Shown piece by piece: positions 8,794 through 18,025 of a DNA stretch of 64,000 nucleotides. Under the pieces are notes generated by a model that was not told the origin of the DNA, did not search any database, and saw only the letters and a list, made by a program, of their open reading frames with translations. Origin of the DNA: a bacterium (GTDB lineage Bacteria; Hydrothermota; UBA3072; JAPDKE01); the NCBI GenBank assembly GCA_029258725.1, contig JAPDKE010000025.1, positions 1-64,000 of the forward strand. The letters are read 5' to 3'. How positions within the stretch are numbered: the stretch's first letter is position 1; each line of letters starts with the position of its first letter. The position numbers and the translations under genes are program-made.

Positions 8794-9650
8794 TAGCATT
8801 TCTCGGACTTTTCTTCCTTTTCAGCAGCGAGTTTTACATTGCACCGGGTGATAATATAAGAATCATAATAAGGGGTCCGGATATAAATTCAGATGTAACT
8901 GCCCAGGTGAGTAACGAGGGAGAATATCCCTTAATAATAAAAAAGACAGAAATAACCCCAGATGGAACTCCCTACTTTATTTCTGAGGTTCTCACGGTTC
9001 TGAAGGCTGGAGGACTCAAAGTGGAAGAGGTCAAAAAAATGATAGAGGATACCGTGAGGACCTACCTGGGAAATGTAAAGGTAAATACTTTCATAATTTC
9101 CCCAAGATATACGGTTACCATTAACATAGGGGGCGAGGAAAATACTCCGGGAGAAGTAAAAGATTACAATCCTGTCTTTACCATCTGGGATTATATTTCC
9201 CGGACCCAGGGAATAAATGTATACGGGGTTATAGAGGATGTGTACATTATCAAAAGAAACGGTGAAAAAATCTATATTCCTCCTGAGAGTGTGTTTACTT
9301 ACATTCCAGAGTGGGGAGATGTAATATATATCCCCAAAAAACATGTATTTGTTGAGGGAGCAGTTCCTGTTCCAGGTGCCTATCCTTATGTAGAGGGAGA
9401 AGGCCCTCTTTATTATATAGGTCTTGCAGGAGGGGAAATTCCTCATCGTGGAAACTTGGGAAGTGCTTATGTAATAAGGGCAAGAACCGGAGAAAAGATA
9501 TCTATCCGGAAAGTTACGAAAATAGAACCCAACGATAAAATAGTGGTGCCGGAAAGGCTCTTTACCTTAAAAGACATGATACAAATGCTTCCTTCTCTTG
9601 TGAGCATGGGAGTGATGATTTACACCGTGTTCTTTGTGCAATCCCAATAA
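8790..9650 (+). CDS. Wza-like polysaccharide export protein with SLBB domain
   Basis: A 286-residue exported protein with a very short signal (IAFLGLFFLFSSE), a poly-export domain beginning EFYIAPGDNIRIIIRG, a helix with LKVEEVKKMIEDTV, SLBB-type beta-grasp elements (HVFVEGAVPVPGAYPY, GLAGGEIPHRG) and a C-terminal hydrophobic helix (MLPSLVSMGVMIYTVFF) that may form the outer-membrane crown. There is no lipobox Cys, unlike E. coli Wza. The role is export of capsule or exopolysaccharide across the outer membrane. Last gene of the Lon operon. Polysaccharide assembly genes lie elsewhere in the window (32120-35134, 50790). Confidence 0.85.
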   Translation: MIAFLGLFFLFSSEFYIAPGDNIRIIIRGPDINSDVTAQVSNEGEYPLIIKKTEITPDGTPYFISEVLTVLKAGGLKVEEVKKMIEDTVRTYLGNVKVNTFIISPRYTVTINIGGEENTPGEVKDYNPVFTIWDYISRTQGINVYGVIEDVYIIKRNGEKIYIPPESVFTYIPEWGDVIYIPKKHVFVEGAVPVPGAYPYVEGEGPLYYIGLAGGEIPHRGNLGSAYVIRARTGEKISIRKVTKIEPNDKIVVPERLFTLKDMIQMLPSLVSMGVMIYTVFFVQSQ

Positions 9651-9699
9651 CATCCGAAAAAGACCATACACAATGAATTGGTGGTTGTAAGATAAATAC

Positions 9700-9728
9700 T
9701 TGACAAGCATCATCTTATATGCTATAAA
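9700..9728 (+). promoter_or_regulatory. Promoter of MBL hydrolase gene, leaderless type
   Basis: TTGACA (9700-9705), 17-nt spacer, TATAAA (9723-9728), then 7 nt to the GTG at 9736. The TTG that opens the longer reading frame at 9700 is itself the -35 box, so it cannot be translated from this promoter. Confidence 0.78.
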
Positions 9729-9735
9729 CTCAAAT

Positions 9736-10575
9736 GTGAGGATAAAATTCTGGGGAACTCGAGGCTCCATACCGGCTCCCGGAAGGGAGACGGTAAAATA
9801 TGGGGGAAATACCACTTGTGTTGAGATAAGGTCCGGTGAGGGGACTTGTATTATAATAGATGCAGGAACCGGAATAAGAAGTCTGGGGAAAAAGCTTCTG
9901 AAAGAAGGTGTAAGGGAAATTCATTTACTCATAACCCATACTCACTGGGACCACATTCAGGGATTTCCCTTCTTTGGACCTGCATACAGAGCCGATACAG
10001 TTATAAAAATCTACGGTGTTCCTCCAACGTTTGAGAAACTTGGAAAACTGCTTGCAGGACAGATGTCCTTTGACTATTTCCCTGCAGAATTTCATAAACT
10101 GCCTGCGACCATAGAATTCGTGGAAATTAAAAAAGACGGATTTTTACTCAAAGAATTTTTTATAAAATCAATAGAGACAAACCATCCCCTTGTAACCCAT
10201 GCATACAGATTTGAAAAGGGGAAAAAGGTTTTCGTCTTTATGACCGACAATGAACTTGACAGTCAGGAAATCGCAAGGGTCTCCTGGGATGAACATGTGG
10301 AATTCGTAAAGGAAGCTGATATTCTGGTTCACGATGCACAGTACACCCTGGAGGATTTCCCAAGGCTGAAGGGATGGGGACATTCCTCCTGGCAGCGTAC
10401 ACTTGAGTTTGCAGAAGAGGGAAAGGTTGGGGAAGTTGTATTATTTCACCACGATCCAGAAAGAAAAGACCAGGAAATAGATTCCATCTTGAGAAAGGCA
10501 AAAAGGATTATTCAAAGGAATGGATACAGATTAAGGGTGTCAGCCGCAAGAGAAGGAAGGATTATCAGAATGTGA
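9736..10575 (+). CDS. Metallo-beta-lactamase-fold hydrolase
   Basis: A 279-residue MBL-fold protein. N-terminal VRIKFWGTRGSIPAPG and YGGNTTCVEI are characteristic of a family related to RNase Z and cyclic-nucleotide phosphodiesterases. The metal site THTHWDHIQG lies at ~68-77, with further ligands in MTDNE, HDAQYT and GHSSW. The family motif begins exactly at the GTG, which with the promoter position fixes the start at 9736. Substrate is unknown; a cyclic-nucleotide phosphodiesterase role would fit the class III cyclase at 24132 but is only a guess. Its 3' end overlaps sprA by 11 bp. Confidence 0.88.
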   Translation: MRIKFWGTRGSIPAPGRETVKYGGNTTCVEIRSGEGTCIIIDAGTGIRSLGKKLLKEGVREIHLLITHTHWDHIQGFPFFGPAYRADTVIKIYGVPPTFEKLGKLLAGQMSFDYFPAEFHKLPATIEFVEIKKDGFLLKEFFIKSIETNHPLVTHAYRFEKGKKVFVFMTDNELDSQEIARVSWDEHVEFVKEADILVHDAQYTLEDFPRLKGWGHSSWQRTLEFAEEGKVGEVVLFHHDPERKDQEIDSILRKAKRIIQRNGYRLRVSAAREGRIIRM

Positions 10576-13500
10576 ATACAATCTTCCCCTTTATTCCAAA
10601 CAGTTTTGTGGTGATTAGCTGTCTTGTTGTTCTCCGGTTATAGTTCACTGAAAGTTCTCCCTTAACATCCTTGGTAAAGGTGTAATTTCCGGTAAGGGAG
10701 ACATTCATTTCCTTTACATTGGTTGCCTCCTCATACGCATCCCTTGAAACATTGTAATTAAAAGTTCTTTTGCCCGAATACCCAATTCTGAGGGAAAGAT
10801 TCAGGGTGTTTGTGAATCTTATTCTTCTCAGAAGAGGAAGGTATATCCCACCTGGAGCACTGAAAGCATATCCTGTTCCTGCACTTATCTTCCATTCCTC
10901 CTCCCTCATCGTCGTGGAAATAGCAGAAATCACAGCGCCTGTGGATGTGCGATATTCACCATCAACATTGATTCTTATTCCCTTTGGGAAGGTAAGTGTG
11001 AGCCCTGGAGAAACCTTCCACTGTTTTTTTACCTCCTCTCTTGGACCACTTATGTTCACGGTTGAATCCCTCCTCAGAGACACATTCAAATCCATCTTCT
11101 TTATCCACCGCTTTGCAGGGATTAATTTCTCAATGCCTCCCCATCTGAAGTCAATGGAAGGAAAGGAAATTTCAATTTTGTGGACCGATGTTGCTTTCTT
11201 TATCTTTATATCCTTCCAGGTTCCTGTGAGGCCAAGAGAAATATCTTTATAGGTGAACTTCTCCTCAAAGGAAAACGACCTCGTATCTTCATATCCTTCA
11301 TCAGGAGAATGTAATATATACTCACTGTCACGCTTATCAAACAAACCAAACCATCTGAACCTGAGAGAAGGTCTCCTGAGAAAATAGGGATAGTACTGGG
11401 CATTTGTCCAGGTAAGGTTGAAAGATGGGTCAGAGAATTTCTTTGTTAAGAGATAAACAAGGTGCAGTAACCATTCTGGATCACCGGGTTTTGATTCCTC
11501 TCTTTTGAAAATGCCGAAAATTCTGCATATCTTTGGTGTAGCCCTCACCGTGAAAGTTCTGGTATATTTTCCACTTCTCACATCAATTGTATCTCCGTGA
11601 ATGTGCCGGTATTCTGGTCTGTGGTTCTCTGCAAAATTCCCGGAAAAGTTTTCACTGTGAGTGAGAATCTGGAATAGATTTCCGGAAAAACTTCCTGACA
11701 CTCCCTCAGTGTATGAATATGCTGTATTTTCCTCTCCTTTCAGGGAAAAAAGTTCATAAAAAAGACCTTCTGAGGGCTCTTTACCCGTCACCTTTCTTCT
11801 TAATGTAAAACGCAGGGCAGGAAGTGGTTGATATCCGATAGAGAATGATGCCTGTGTATTTTCCGTTTTTTCTTTTGGCTTCTCAACAAATTCCCCCTCT
11901 TCCTCCACCCATTCCCATGAACGTTTGAGTCTTTCTGAATATCCTCCACTGAATGTAAAGGACCTTGGAAGAAGGGAAAACTTCCATATACGGAGGGATG
12001 GTATTGGTAGATTATAAGAGATATTCACATTCCTTGATATGGTTGAATCTCTGGAAACAAGGGGCTTGAGATTGTAATTCCTCTCAAAACTTCCCCTGAG
12101 ATTCCATCCCTTGATAAGATACTTAACAAGCGGATTGCTACTCTCCCCTTTCTTCTTTATGCTTCCTCCTATTCTCTCTACCTTTCCCCTCTCACTCAAA
12201 CTGTCTCTGAGTTCCTCATGAAGGAAGATGTCGGTTTTGGGATAGTAAACCGGAATGCCTGAAGAACGGCTCATGGTGAGAAATACAGGAATTTCAAACT
12301 GATTGAAGGTCAATGCATCCAGGCTTGCATCCATGGAGAAAGAATAGGAAAGTTTTTCTTTATCCTTTATCTGCCTCATCTGGCTTTTACCGGCTACATA
12401 ATACGGGTCCTCGTAGGATATCCTGCCGGATACACGCACCCCCCACACTTTTAACGAGGTATTGAACGAAAGTTTTTTACCTATCCTATCTATCGGGTCC
12501 TCAAGGCACAGGTCGTTTATCCACAGTTCCCCTTCTTTTGTCTCTCCATGTGGGTTTATTACACCCATATTTATCCTCTGGATGCTGCTGAAAACAGGAT
12601 TCCCTTTTATTCTGTAATTCCCGTCCACTGTATCTCCTCTCAATTTCATATCCATAAATGGCTGAAAGTCAATGGAATAATACTTCCATCCGCTATCATG
12701 AATCCCCATCATGTATTCATAATAATTCGTGGAGTCCTTGCCAACAAGTTTCACAAAGAAAACAAGGCTATCTCCACTTATATTGTTGATGTAGAGAGAA
12801 AGTTTTCGATACAGTCTCAAATCCTTTGCTCCTCCAAGATACTGACTCACCTCCCCTTTTTCTCCCGGGGGAAGCCGATATTCAAAAACAAGAGATTGCT
12901 CCTTTTTCTCCTGCCCGAACATATCCCTTCCCGGGTCATAAGGAGGATAATACTCAGGGTCCTTGTAATTGTTTTTTGCAAAAACATGGAAGTATCCATT
13001 GGTTGTGTCTGAAGGAGCCGCCTTCACACTCCATTTGTTTCCAATAAATCTCACTGCTGCCATTGTATACTTAACGGGGGTATCGTGCCCTTCTGTCCAT
13101 ATCCTTACATATCTTATATTATCCCATGAGGGGTTACCAACTTTTGTATAATTGCTTGAATCCGAAAGTGGTATCCTGAATATCTTCCATCCATTCTTTC
13201 CTTCCATTTCAAGATACTGTGGATTTTCAAGATCTATGGTAAATTCAAAGTAATGGTTGTCTCTGTCAAAGTTTCCATCCTTATCCAGGTCCTCGGTGTC
13301 GAGCCGGTTATTTCCCTCCGTTCCATTCATCCTGAGGGTATCTTCCCTGGTTTCGGGTGTTGATGTTCCGCAGTAATCATCGTTTCCATCATCTCCAGGA
13401 ATTCTCTCCTCATCGTTTCCAGCAATCCCATCAAGTCCCGTATCTTCTCCAGCATCCAGCCAACCATTTTCGTTAACATCTTCAGAATTAAACGTGTTAA

Positions 13501-15841
13501 TCCCCACAAGGTTCCCATCCGCATCCCTTCTTACCTGGTCCTCATCCATATCACTTCCTATATCTATGTAAATCTTCCCCTTGCTTCCCTGAACTATCAC
13601 CTCAAGAAATGCAAAGTCTTCTGTAACCTTAAATCCCTCACTCCATACGCATGTAAGTATCCCTCCCCAGGAAGATGGAGAGTTATTATGGGGCTCAAAT
13701 TCAAAGACGAGTGCATAACTCGGGCTTATTTCACCGGTATATCTTGGTGCGGATGGATTTATTATGCTTTCAGGAACTGCAACAGGATACCAGTGAACCT
13801 CTCCCACATCTTCCGGAATTTTTCCATCCGGTAAACTCGCAGGATACCAGCGGAAGTGCCATCTCGCGTAAAGCATATCAGCAGGTTTTTCAACATTCTC
13901 CATATCATCAAGGTATGCCTTCCCTTTAGAATTTGGATTGGGAAAGGAAAAGGACATATTTCCAGAAAAATTGATGGTGTTATCTCCCATGAATTTTAAT
14001 GGCTTTGCAAGATTGAGATTCAAACCGTTTACAAATAGATGTCCTGGTTCCTCTCCAAATCTTGGTCTTTCTTCTCTTGTTGATATTGCTGTGAAGTCAA
14101 AAAAAGTCCTCCATTTCAACATATCCCATGCAGTAGAATTGAGATTGAGACGGGTAATGTAGGTTGTGGTAAATGTAAGGAAGGGCTTTGTTTCATACGA
14201 AATCTCTATTTTTGCCCCTGGGGCAAGGGCTCGTGGAGTAACAAATTCTATTTTTCCTGTACTGTAATCTATTCTGTAATCCTTGCCCCTTTCGAGCAAC
14301 TCACCATCCACCCTTATTTCCTCTGATCCCTCCACTATATTAACATCGGTTAGCACCACCTCTCCCCTTGTATACCTTATCACCCTTATTTCATAAATCT
14401 GTCCTTCTTCTTCTCTTGGTTCCTTGAAGTATATGAGGCTGTCGATTTCAGGCAGTCTTGGATTCAGGAAGGGATAGGGTTCAGGAAAGACAATAATTCC
14501 CTCATCCATTCTGTATCTATTGAAGTCTATTCCTGGAAAAGTATCCTCATCAAGTCCAAGAATCTGAAGATACGTAAGAAGAGAAGCAGAATCCACCTCG
14601 ACAGGACCGGCTTCGGTTATGTGGAGTATTTTGACCTCTATTTTATCCGCATTCCCTCCTATGGGATATATGTTTTTCATACAGTACCTCTGCCAGGCTG
14701 GATTCTCATACTGGAGCCTTTCATTTTCCGGTTTGAGCATCTGGAGAATCATGGTATCACCTGCAATGGACCCTGCGGTATCTATTCTTCCATAGGCATC
14801 CTTGTAAACATAGTAAACCCCAACCATCTTTCCGGTAACATCCTTGTCAAGTACAAGAATGGGATATGCTGGATTGTCTGGAGTCTGCATATACATGATA
14901 TGATAATCCTCTTCTGGAATAAGCATTCCAAACCTTCCCACACCAAGTAGAGTATCCTGTGTTCTGGCATCCAGATAAAGTTTCGCCGGTCTCCATTCTA
15001 CTCCTGTTATTTCCTGGAGAAAAACATAGAGTTCCATAAGGGAATCCTTTTCAGAAATGCCAAGGGTGAAGTACTTGTTTTTGATGTAATCTTTCTCGTG
15101 GAAGATACTCACACTTGTATCTGCAGAGATTGTCCTTGATACCTTTCTTGTCTCGGTCTGCTGTCTTCCGGTGCTGAAGTCAAATCCTATCCCGCCAATC
15201 TTTCCGCTCATGGAAATTCCAAAAATTCCCTTCTTCCCCCCCATTATATCTCCAAGATTTAAAGACTGGATTATATCATCCTCATCTCCCTCATATCTCA
15301 ATTCTACTTTATTATCCTCAAATATACCGGCCTCTGGATTCTGTTTGACATCAACATGTATCTTTTCTCCTATAACCCCGTTTATCTGGACATTGAGTTT
15401 CTGTTCAAGGGTTGGCTGGGGAATCTTTTCCCATTTTCCCTCAGGAATCGATGGAGACTTTGCATACCTCCATTCAAGCCCGATATTAACCGTCTCGCTT
15501 CCTCTCACCATAATCTTTCCACCCTCCCCTATAATCCTTCTCACTGTTAATGGAAATTTTACGGGAATTTCTATATCCGGGATTATCCCTGCATAGGACT
15601 CCTCTCTTTCCCTTGTTGCCCTCTTTATTCCCTCAAGCAACCTATCATAAAGTGCCTTTTTTATAATTGATGCGGTAAACTCATCAAAACCCCTGACTTC
15701 TTTTATTCCAACAAACTCTCCTTTCCAGTAATACTCTCCGACCACCATATTTACTTCAGGATAAAATACATAGTGAACTTCCATATACTTTTCCGGATGA
15801 TACGGAATCTCAAACCAGATGGTGGAAACCAGAAGTATCAT
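10565..15841 (-). CDS. sprA: SprA/Sov-type giant outer-membrane protein (T9SS translocon)
   Basis: A 1758-residue protein, shorter than the ~2300-2500 of Bacteroidetes SprA. Family signature segments near residues 145-200 (LNVQINGVIGEKIHVDV, NKVELRYEGDEDDIIQSL, NLGDI) identify it. It has a short uncharged signal (MILLVSTIWF), an Asp/Asn/Gly-rich EF-hand-like stretch at about 755-890 (DVNENGWLDAGED, DTEDLDKDGNFDRD), many amphipathic beta-strands and a terminal aromatic residue (GIKGKIVFTF), as expected for a very large beta-barrel. SprA is the outer-membrane pore of the type IX secretion system. Last gene of the tal-mfd-parvulin-S4-pdxA operon; starts in ATGA overlap with pdxA. Confidence 0.88.
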   Translation of the reverse strand: MILLVSTIWFEIPYHPEKYMEVHYVFYPEVNMVVGEYYWKGEFVGIKEVRGFDEFTASIIKKALYDRLLEGIKRATREREESYAGIIPDIEIPVKFPLTVRRIIGEGGKIMVRGSETVNIGLEWRYAKSPSIPEGKWEKIPQPTLEQKLNVQINGVIGEKIHVDVKQNPEAGIFEDNKVELRYEGDEDDIIQSLNLGDIMGGKKGIFGISMSGKIGGIGFDFSTGRQQTETRKVSRTISADTSVSIFHEKDYIKNKYFTLGISEKDSLMELYVFLQEITGVEWRPAKLYLDARTQDTLLGVGRFGMLIPEEDYHIMYMQTPDNPAYPILVLDKDVTGKMVGVYYVYKDAYGRIDTAGSIAGDTMILQMLKPENERLQYENPAWQRYCMKNIYPIGGNADKIEVKILHITEAGPVEVDSASLLTYLQILGLDEDTFPGIDFNRYRMDEGIIVFPEPYPFLNPRLPEIDSLIYFKEPREEEGQIYEIRVIRYTRGEVVLTDVNIVEGSEEIRVDGELLERGKDYRIDYSTGKIEFVTPRALAPGAKIEISYETKPFLTFTTTYITRLNLNSTAWDMLKWRTFFDFTAISTREERPRFGEEPGHLFVNGLNLNLAKPLKFMGDNTINFSGNMSFSFPNPNSKGKAYLDDMENVEKPADMLYARWHFRWYPASLPDGKIPEDVGEVHWYPVAVPESIINPSAPRYTGEISPSYALVFEFEPHNNSPSSWGGILTCVWSEGFKVTEDFAFLEVIVQGSKGKIYIDIGSDMDEDQVRRDADGNLVGINTFNSEDVNENGWLDAGEDTGLDGIAGNDEERIPGDDGNDDYCGTSTPETREDTLRMNGTEGNNRLDTEDLDKDGNFDRDNHYFEFTIDLENPQYLEMEGKNGWKIFRIPLSDSSNYTKVGNPSWDNIRYVRIWTEGHDTPVKYTMAAVRFIGNKWSVKAAPSDTTNGYFHVFAKNNYKDPEYYPPYDPGRDMFGQEKKEQSLVFEYRLPPGEKGEVSQYLGGAKDLRLYRKLSLYINNISGDSLVFFVKLVGKDSTNYYEYMMGIHDSGWKYYSIDFQPFMDMKLRGDTVDGNYRIKGNPVFSSIQRINMGVINPHGETKEGELWINDLCLEDPIDRIGKKLSFNTSLKVWGVRVSGRISYEDPYYVAGKSQMRQIKDKEKLSYSFSMDASLDALTFNQFEIPVFLTMSRSSGIPVYYPKTDIFLHEELRDSLSERGKVERIGGSIKKKGESSNPLVKYLIKGWNLRGSFERNYNLKPLVSRDSTISRNVNISYNLPIPSLRIWKFSLLPRSFTFSGGYSERLKRSWEWVEEEGEFVEKPKEKTENTQASFSIGYQPLPALRFTLRRKVTGKEPSEGLFYELFSLKGEENTAYSYTEGVSGSFSGNLFQILTHSENFSGNFAENHRPEYRHIHGDTIDVRSGKYTRTFTVRATPKICRIFGIFKREESKPGDPEWLLHLVYLLTKKFSDPSFNLTWTNAQYYPYFLRRPSLRFRWFGLFDKRDSEYILHSPDEGYEDTRSFSFEEKFTYKDISLGLTGTWKDIKIKKATSVHKIEISFPSIDFRWGGIEKLIPAKRWIKKMDLNVSLRRDSTVNISGPREEVKKQWKVSPGLTLTFPKGIRINVDGEYRTSTGAVISAISTTMREEEWKISAGTGYAFSAPGGIYLPLLRRIRFTNTLNLSLRIGYSGKRTFNYNVSRDAYEEATNVKEMNVSLTGNYTFTKDVKGELSVNYNRRTTRQLITTKLFGIKGKIVFTF

Positions 15842-16728
15842 CCCGCCTCCTGTGCAAGTTCAATCGCATGCACCATGCTTCTTTCAGACGCTATGCCTTT
15901 TCCCACTATATCAAATGCAGTTCCATGGTCGGGGGAGGTCCTGAGAAATGGAAGACCAAGAGTGACATTCACCCCCTCTCCAAACGAAAGAATCTTAAAA
16001 GGTATCATTCCCTGGTCGTGATACATCGCAAGAACACAATCCCCTCTATCCTCCCTGCACCAGTAGGTATCAGAAGGAAAAGGCCCCCTCACCCTGAACC
16101 CCATTTCCCTTGCTTCCTCCACCGCAGGTCTTATCTCCTCAATCTCCTCCCTCCCAAGGTCCCCCTCCTCTCCCCCATGAGGATTTAAAGAAAGAACATC
16201 TATCAAAGGATTTTCTATCTCAAAGTATTTATTTAAACCTTCTGTTATAACCTCAATTTTTTCAATAACTTTTTCTTTCTTTATCCTTACATCTCTCAGG
16301 GGGAGATGGGTTGTTACGAATGCAACATTTACCTTCCCGTGCATCAGCATGCAGAATTTTTCTGTGCGGGTCAACTCTGCCAGGAATTCGGTCTGACCCG
16401 GGTAGTTAAATCCTGCAATATGAAGGGCTTTTTTGTTCACAGGGGCTGTGACCACTGCCTTTATCTTCCCTTCTTTCCAGAGTTCAACCGCCTTTATAAT
16501 GGATTCTCCTGCAATCTTTCCGTTCCCTTTTGAGATTTTTCCCGGGGACCACTTTCCAGGGATGTCAACTATTTCAACCTCAGGAATTTCAAGGTTCAGA
16601 ATGGATGCATAATATTCCAGTGCCTTCCTGTTTCCTATGAGTATAAAATCTCCCTTCACCTTTTTCAGAGCCTTTAAAGTTATTTCAGCTCCTATTCCTC
16701 CGGGGTCTCCCAGGGTTATTCCAACCAT
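15838..16728 (-). CDS. pdxA: 4-hydroxythreonine-4-phosphate dehydrogenase
   Basis: A 296-residue PdxA, somewhat shorter than the usual ~330. Motifs: ITLGDPGGIGAEI at the N-terminus, TAPVNKKAL, PGQTEFLAELT, NPHGGEEGDLG, and MYHDQGMIPFK with the metal-binding His, followed by GLPFLRTSPDHGTAFDI. Catalyses NAD-dependent oxidation of 4-phosphohydroxy-L-threonine in the DXP-independent pyridoxal phosphate pathway. Begins inside the 3' end of the S4 gene (13-bp overlap) and overlaps sprA by 4 nt. Its place between an RNA-binding protein and an outer-membrane translocon looks like operon convenience rather than shared function. Confidence 0.95.
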   Translation of the reverse strand: MVGITLGDPGGIGAEITLKALKKVKGDFILIGNRKALEYYASILNLEIPEVEIVDIPGKWSPGKISKGNGKIAGESIIKAVELWKEGKIKAVVTAPVNKKALHIAGFNYPGQTEFLAELTRTEKFCMLMHGKVNVAFVTTHLPLRDVRIKKEKVIEKIEVITEGLNKYFEIENPLIDVLSLNPHGGEEGDLGREEIEEIRPAVEEAREMGFRVRGPFPSDTYWCREDRGDCVLAMYHDQGMIPFKILSFGEGVNVTLGLPFLRTSPDHGTAFDIVGKGIASERSMVHAIELAQEAG

Positions 16729-16979
16729 CTTCTTTCCTCCAGGATCCGGTAAAGGGAAGATGCCTCTTTTTTACTCACATTTCCAGATGGAATTTTCAAA
16801 ATCTCCACCTTCCTGTATCCCTCCGGTGTTTCCAGTTCTATTATATCCCCTTCCCTCACCTTCTTCCCTGGCTTCCCCACCTCTCCATTTACTTTAACCA
16901 GTCCCTTTTCGCAGTATTCCTTGGCAAGTGTTCTCCTTTTAATCAGTCTTGAAATCTTCAAAAAGAGGTCAAGCCTCAT
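16716..16979 (-). CDS. S4-domain RNA-binding protein (RqcP/HslR-like)
   Basis: An 87-residue protein that is a single S4 domain: MRLDLFLKISRLIKRRTLA, then CEKGLVKVNGEV and VREGDIIEL. Stand-alone S4 proteins of this size include RqcP (ribosome quality control) and Hsp15/HslR, which bind stalled large ribosomal subunits with nascent chains. The C-terminal tail is helical and charged. Overlaps the upstream parvulin gene by 4 nt. Family clear, exact role inferred. Confidence 0.88.
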   Translation of the reverse strand: MRLDLFLKISRLIKRRTLAKEYCEKGLVKVNGEVGKPGKKVREGDIIELETPEGYRKVEILKIPSGNVSKKEASSLYRILEERRWLE

Positions 16980-18025
16980 AGTAGTATCTTCACGTAATAC
17001 TTCTCTTTCAATGCCTCAACCTCTTTTCTGTATCTTTTCTCCATTTCTCTGGAGAAAAGAATGTTTTTTATTTTATCCTTTATCATCTCAAACGGAGGAT
17101 ATTCCTTTTCTTTCTTTTCCACCACCTTTATAAGATAAAACTTCCCTGCGTCAAAAACCGGTCTGGTTACTCCTCCTTCTGGAATGGTGTCTATCAGAGA
17201 TACAAGAGCCGGATTTAGTGCTTCAACGGGTATCTCCCCCATCTCTTCCACCCCATCCGGAGCCTCTCCTGAAAGCCATTTTTCTCTTATTCTTTCAGCC
17301 TCTTCTCTTCCACTCTCATAGTCTTTTTGGGTAAATTCAAAATTGAAGGCCATCATTTTCAGCTGAATGTAATTTTCCCTTCTCCCCATACATGCAATCA
17401 CATAAAACCCATCCGGCGCCTCCAGCACTCTCATCTCCCCATCATCCATATCTCCCACCTCTCTGAACTCAGGTGGAAGTTCTCTCACATCCACCCATCC
17501 CATATCCTTCATTTTCTCCCACCCTTCCCCCTTTCTAAGCCGTTGAGCAAACCTTTCTGCCTCTTTTTTCTTCTCCTCCCTGTCTGCCGGGTGAAGAGAA
17601 ACGGAGTATCTTTCAAGCCTTACCATTGCAGGAATAAAAAGAGAGTCCCTCTTCTCGTTATAAAACCTCAGTGCGTCCATATCGGTTATCACTGGAAGTC
17701 CTTTTTTCTGCATGAGTTTCTGGATAATAAGCTGATTTCTCACCTTTCTTTTTATGAGGGAAAGGTTCCTGAGCCATTCCTCTTCATCAGGAAAGTTCTC
17801 CCTCATTCTCTTCAATGCATCTTCAAGTTCCTCGGAAGATACTTCCACCGTCTCACTCTCTGCCTCAAGCACAAGCAATTCCTCTTCAAGCAACATGTTT
17901 GCGACTTCAGAGAGGGAGGCACCCGGATAGAAGAGTGCCTCCCTTCTAATCTCGGAAAGTGTAAATGCCTTATCCTCCACCACAAGAGCCAGCCTGTCAA
18001 ATGTGAGCGCGAAAAGCAGTATCAT
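16976..18025 (-). CDS. SurA-like periplasmic peptidyl-prolyl isomerase
   Basis: A 349-residue exported protein with a short uncharged signal (MILLFALTF), a SurA-type helical chaperone domain (residues ~15-130) and one parvulin-like region (YIQLKMMAFNFEFTQ, FDAGKFYLIKVVEKK, residues ~215-310), then a basic C-terminal helix returning to the chaperone fold. Third foldase of a parvulin triplet lying upstream of sprA in the same operon; periplasmic folding of outer-membrane proteins is the expected job. Overlaps both neighbours by 4 nt. Confidence 0.82.
   Translation of the reverse strand: MILLFALTFDRLALVVEDKAFTLSEIRREALFYPGASLSEVANMLLEEELLVLEAESETVEVSSEELEDALKRMRENFPDEEEWLRNLSLIKRKVRNQLIIQKLMQKKGLPVITDMDALRFYNEKRDSLFIPAMVRLERYSVSLHPADREEKKKEAERFAQRLRKGEGWEKMKDMGWVDVRELPPEFREVGDMDDGEMRVLEAPDGFYVIACMGRRENYIQLKMMAFNFEFTQKDYESGREEAERIREKWLSGEAPDGVEEMGEIPVEALNPALVSLIDTIPEGGVTRPVFDAGKFYLIKVVEKKEKEYPPFEMIKDKIKNILFSREMEKRYRKEVEALKEKYYVKILL

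Noticed and set aside
9700-9735. Twelve-codon N-terminal extension of the MBL hydrolase from TTG 9700
   Set aside because: The TTG is the -35 box of a consensus promoter and the family N-terminus begins at GTG 9736.
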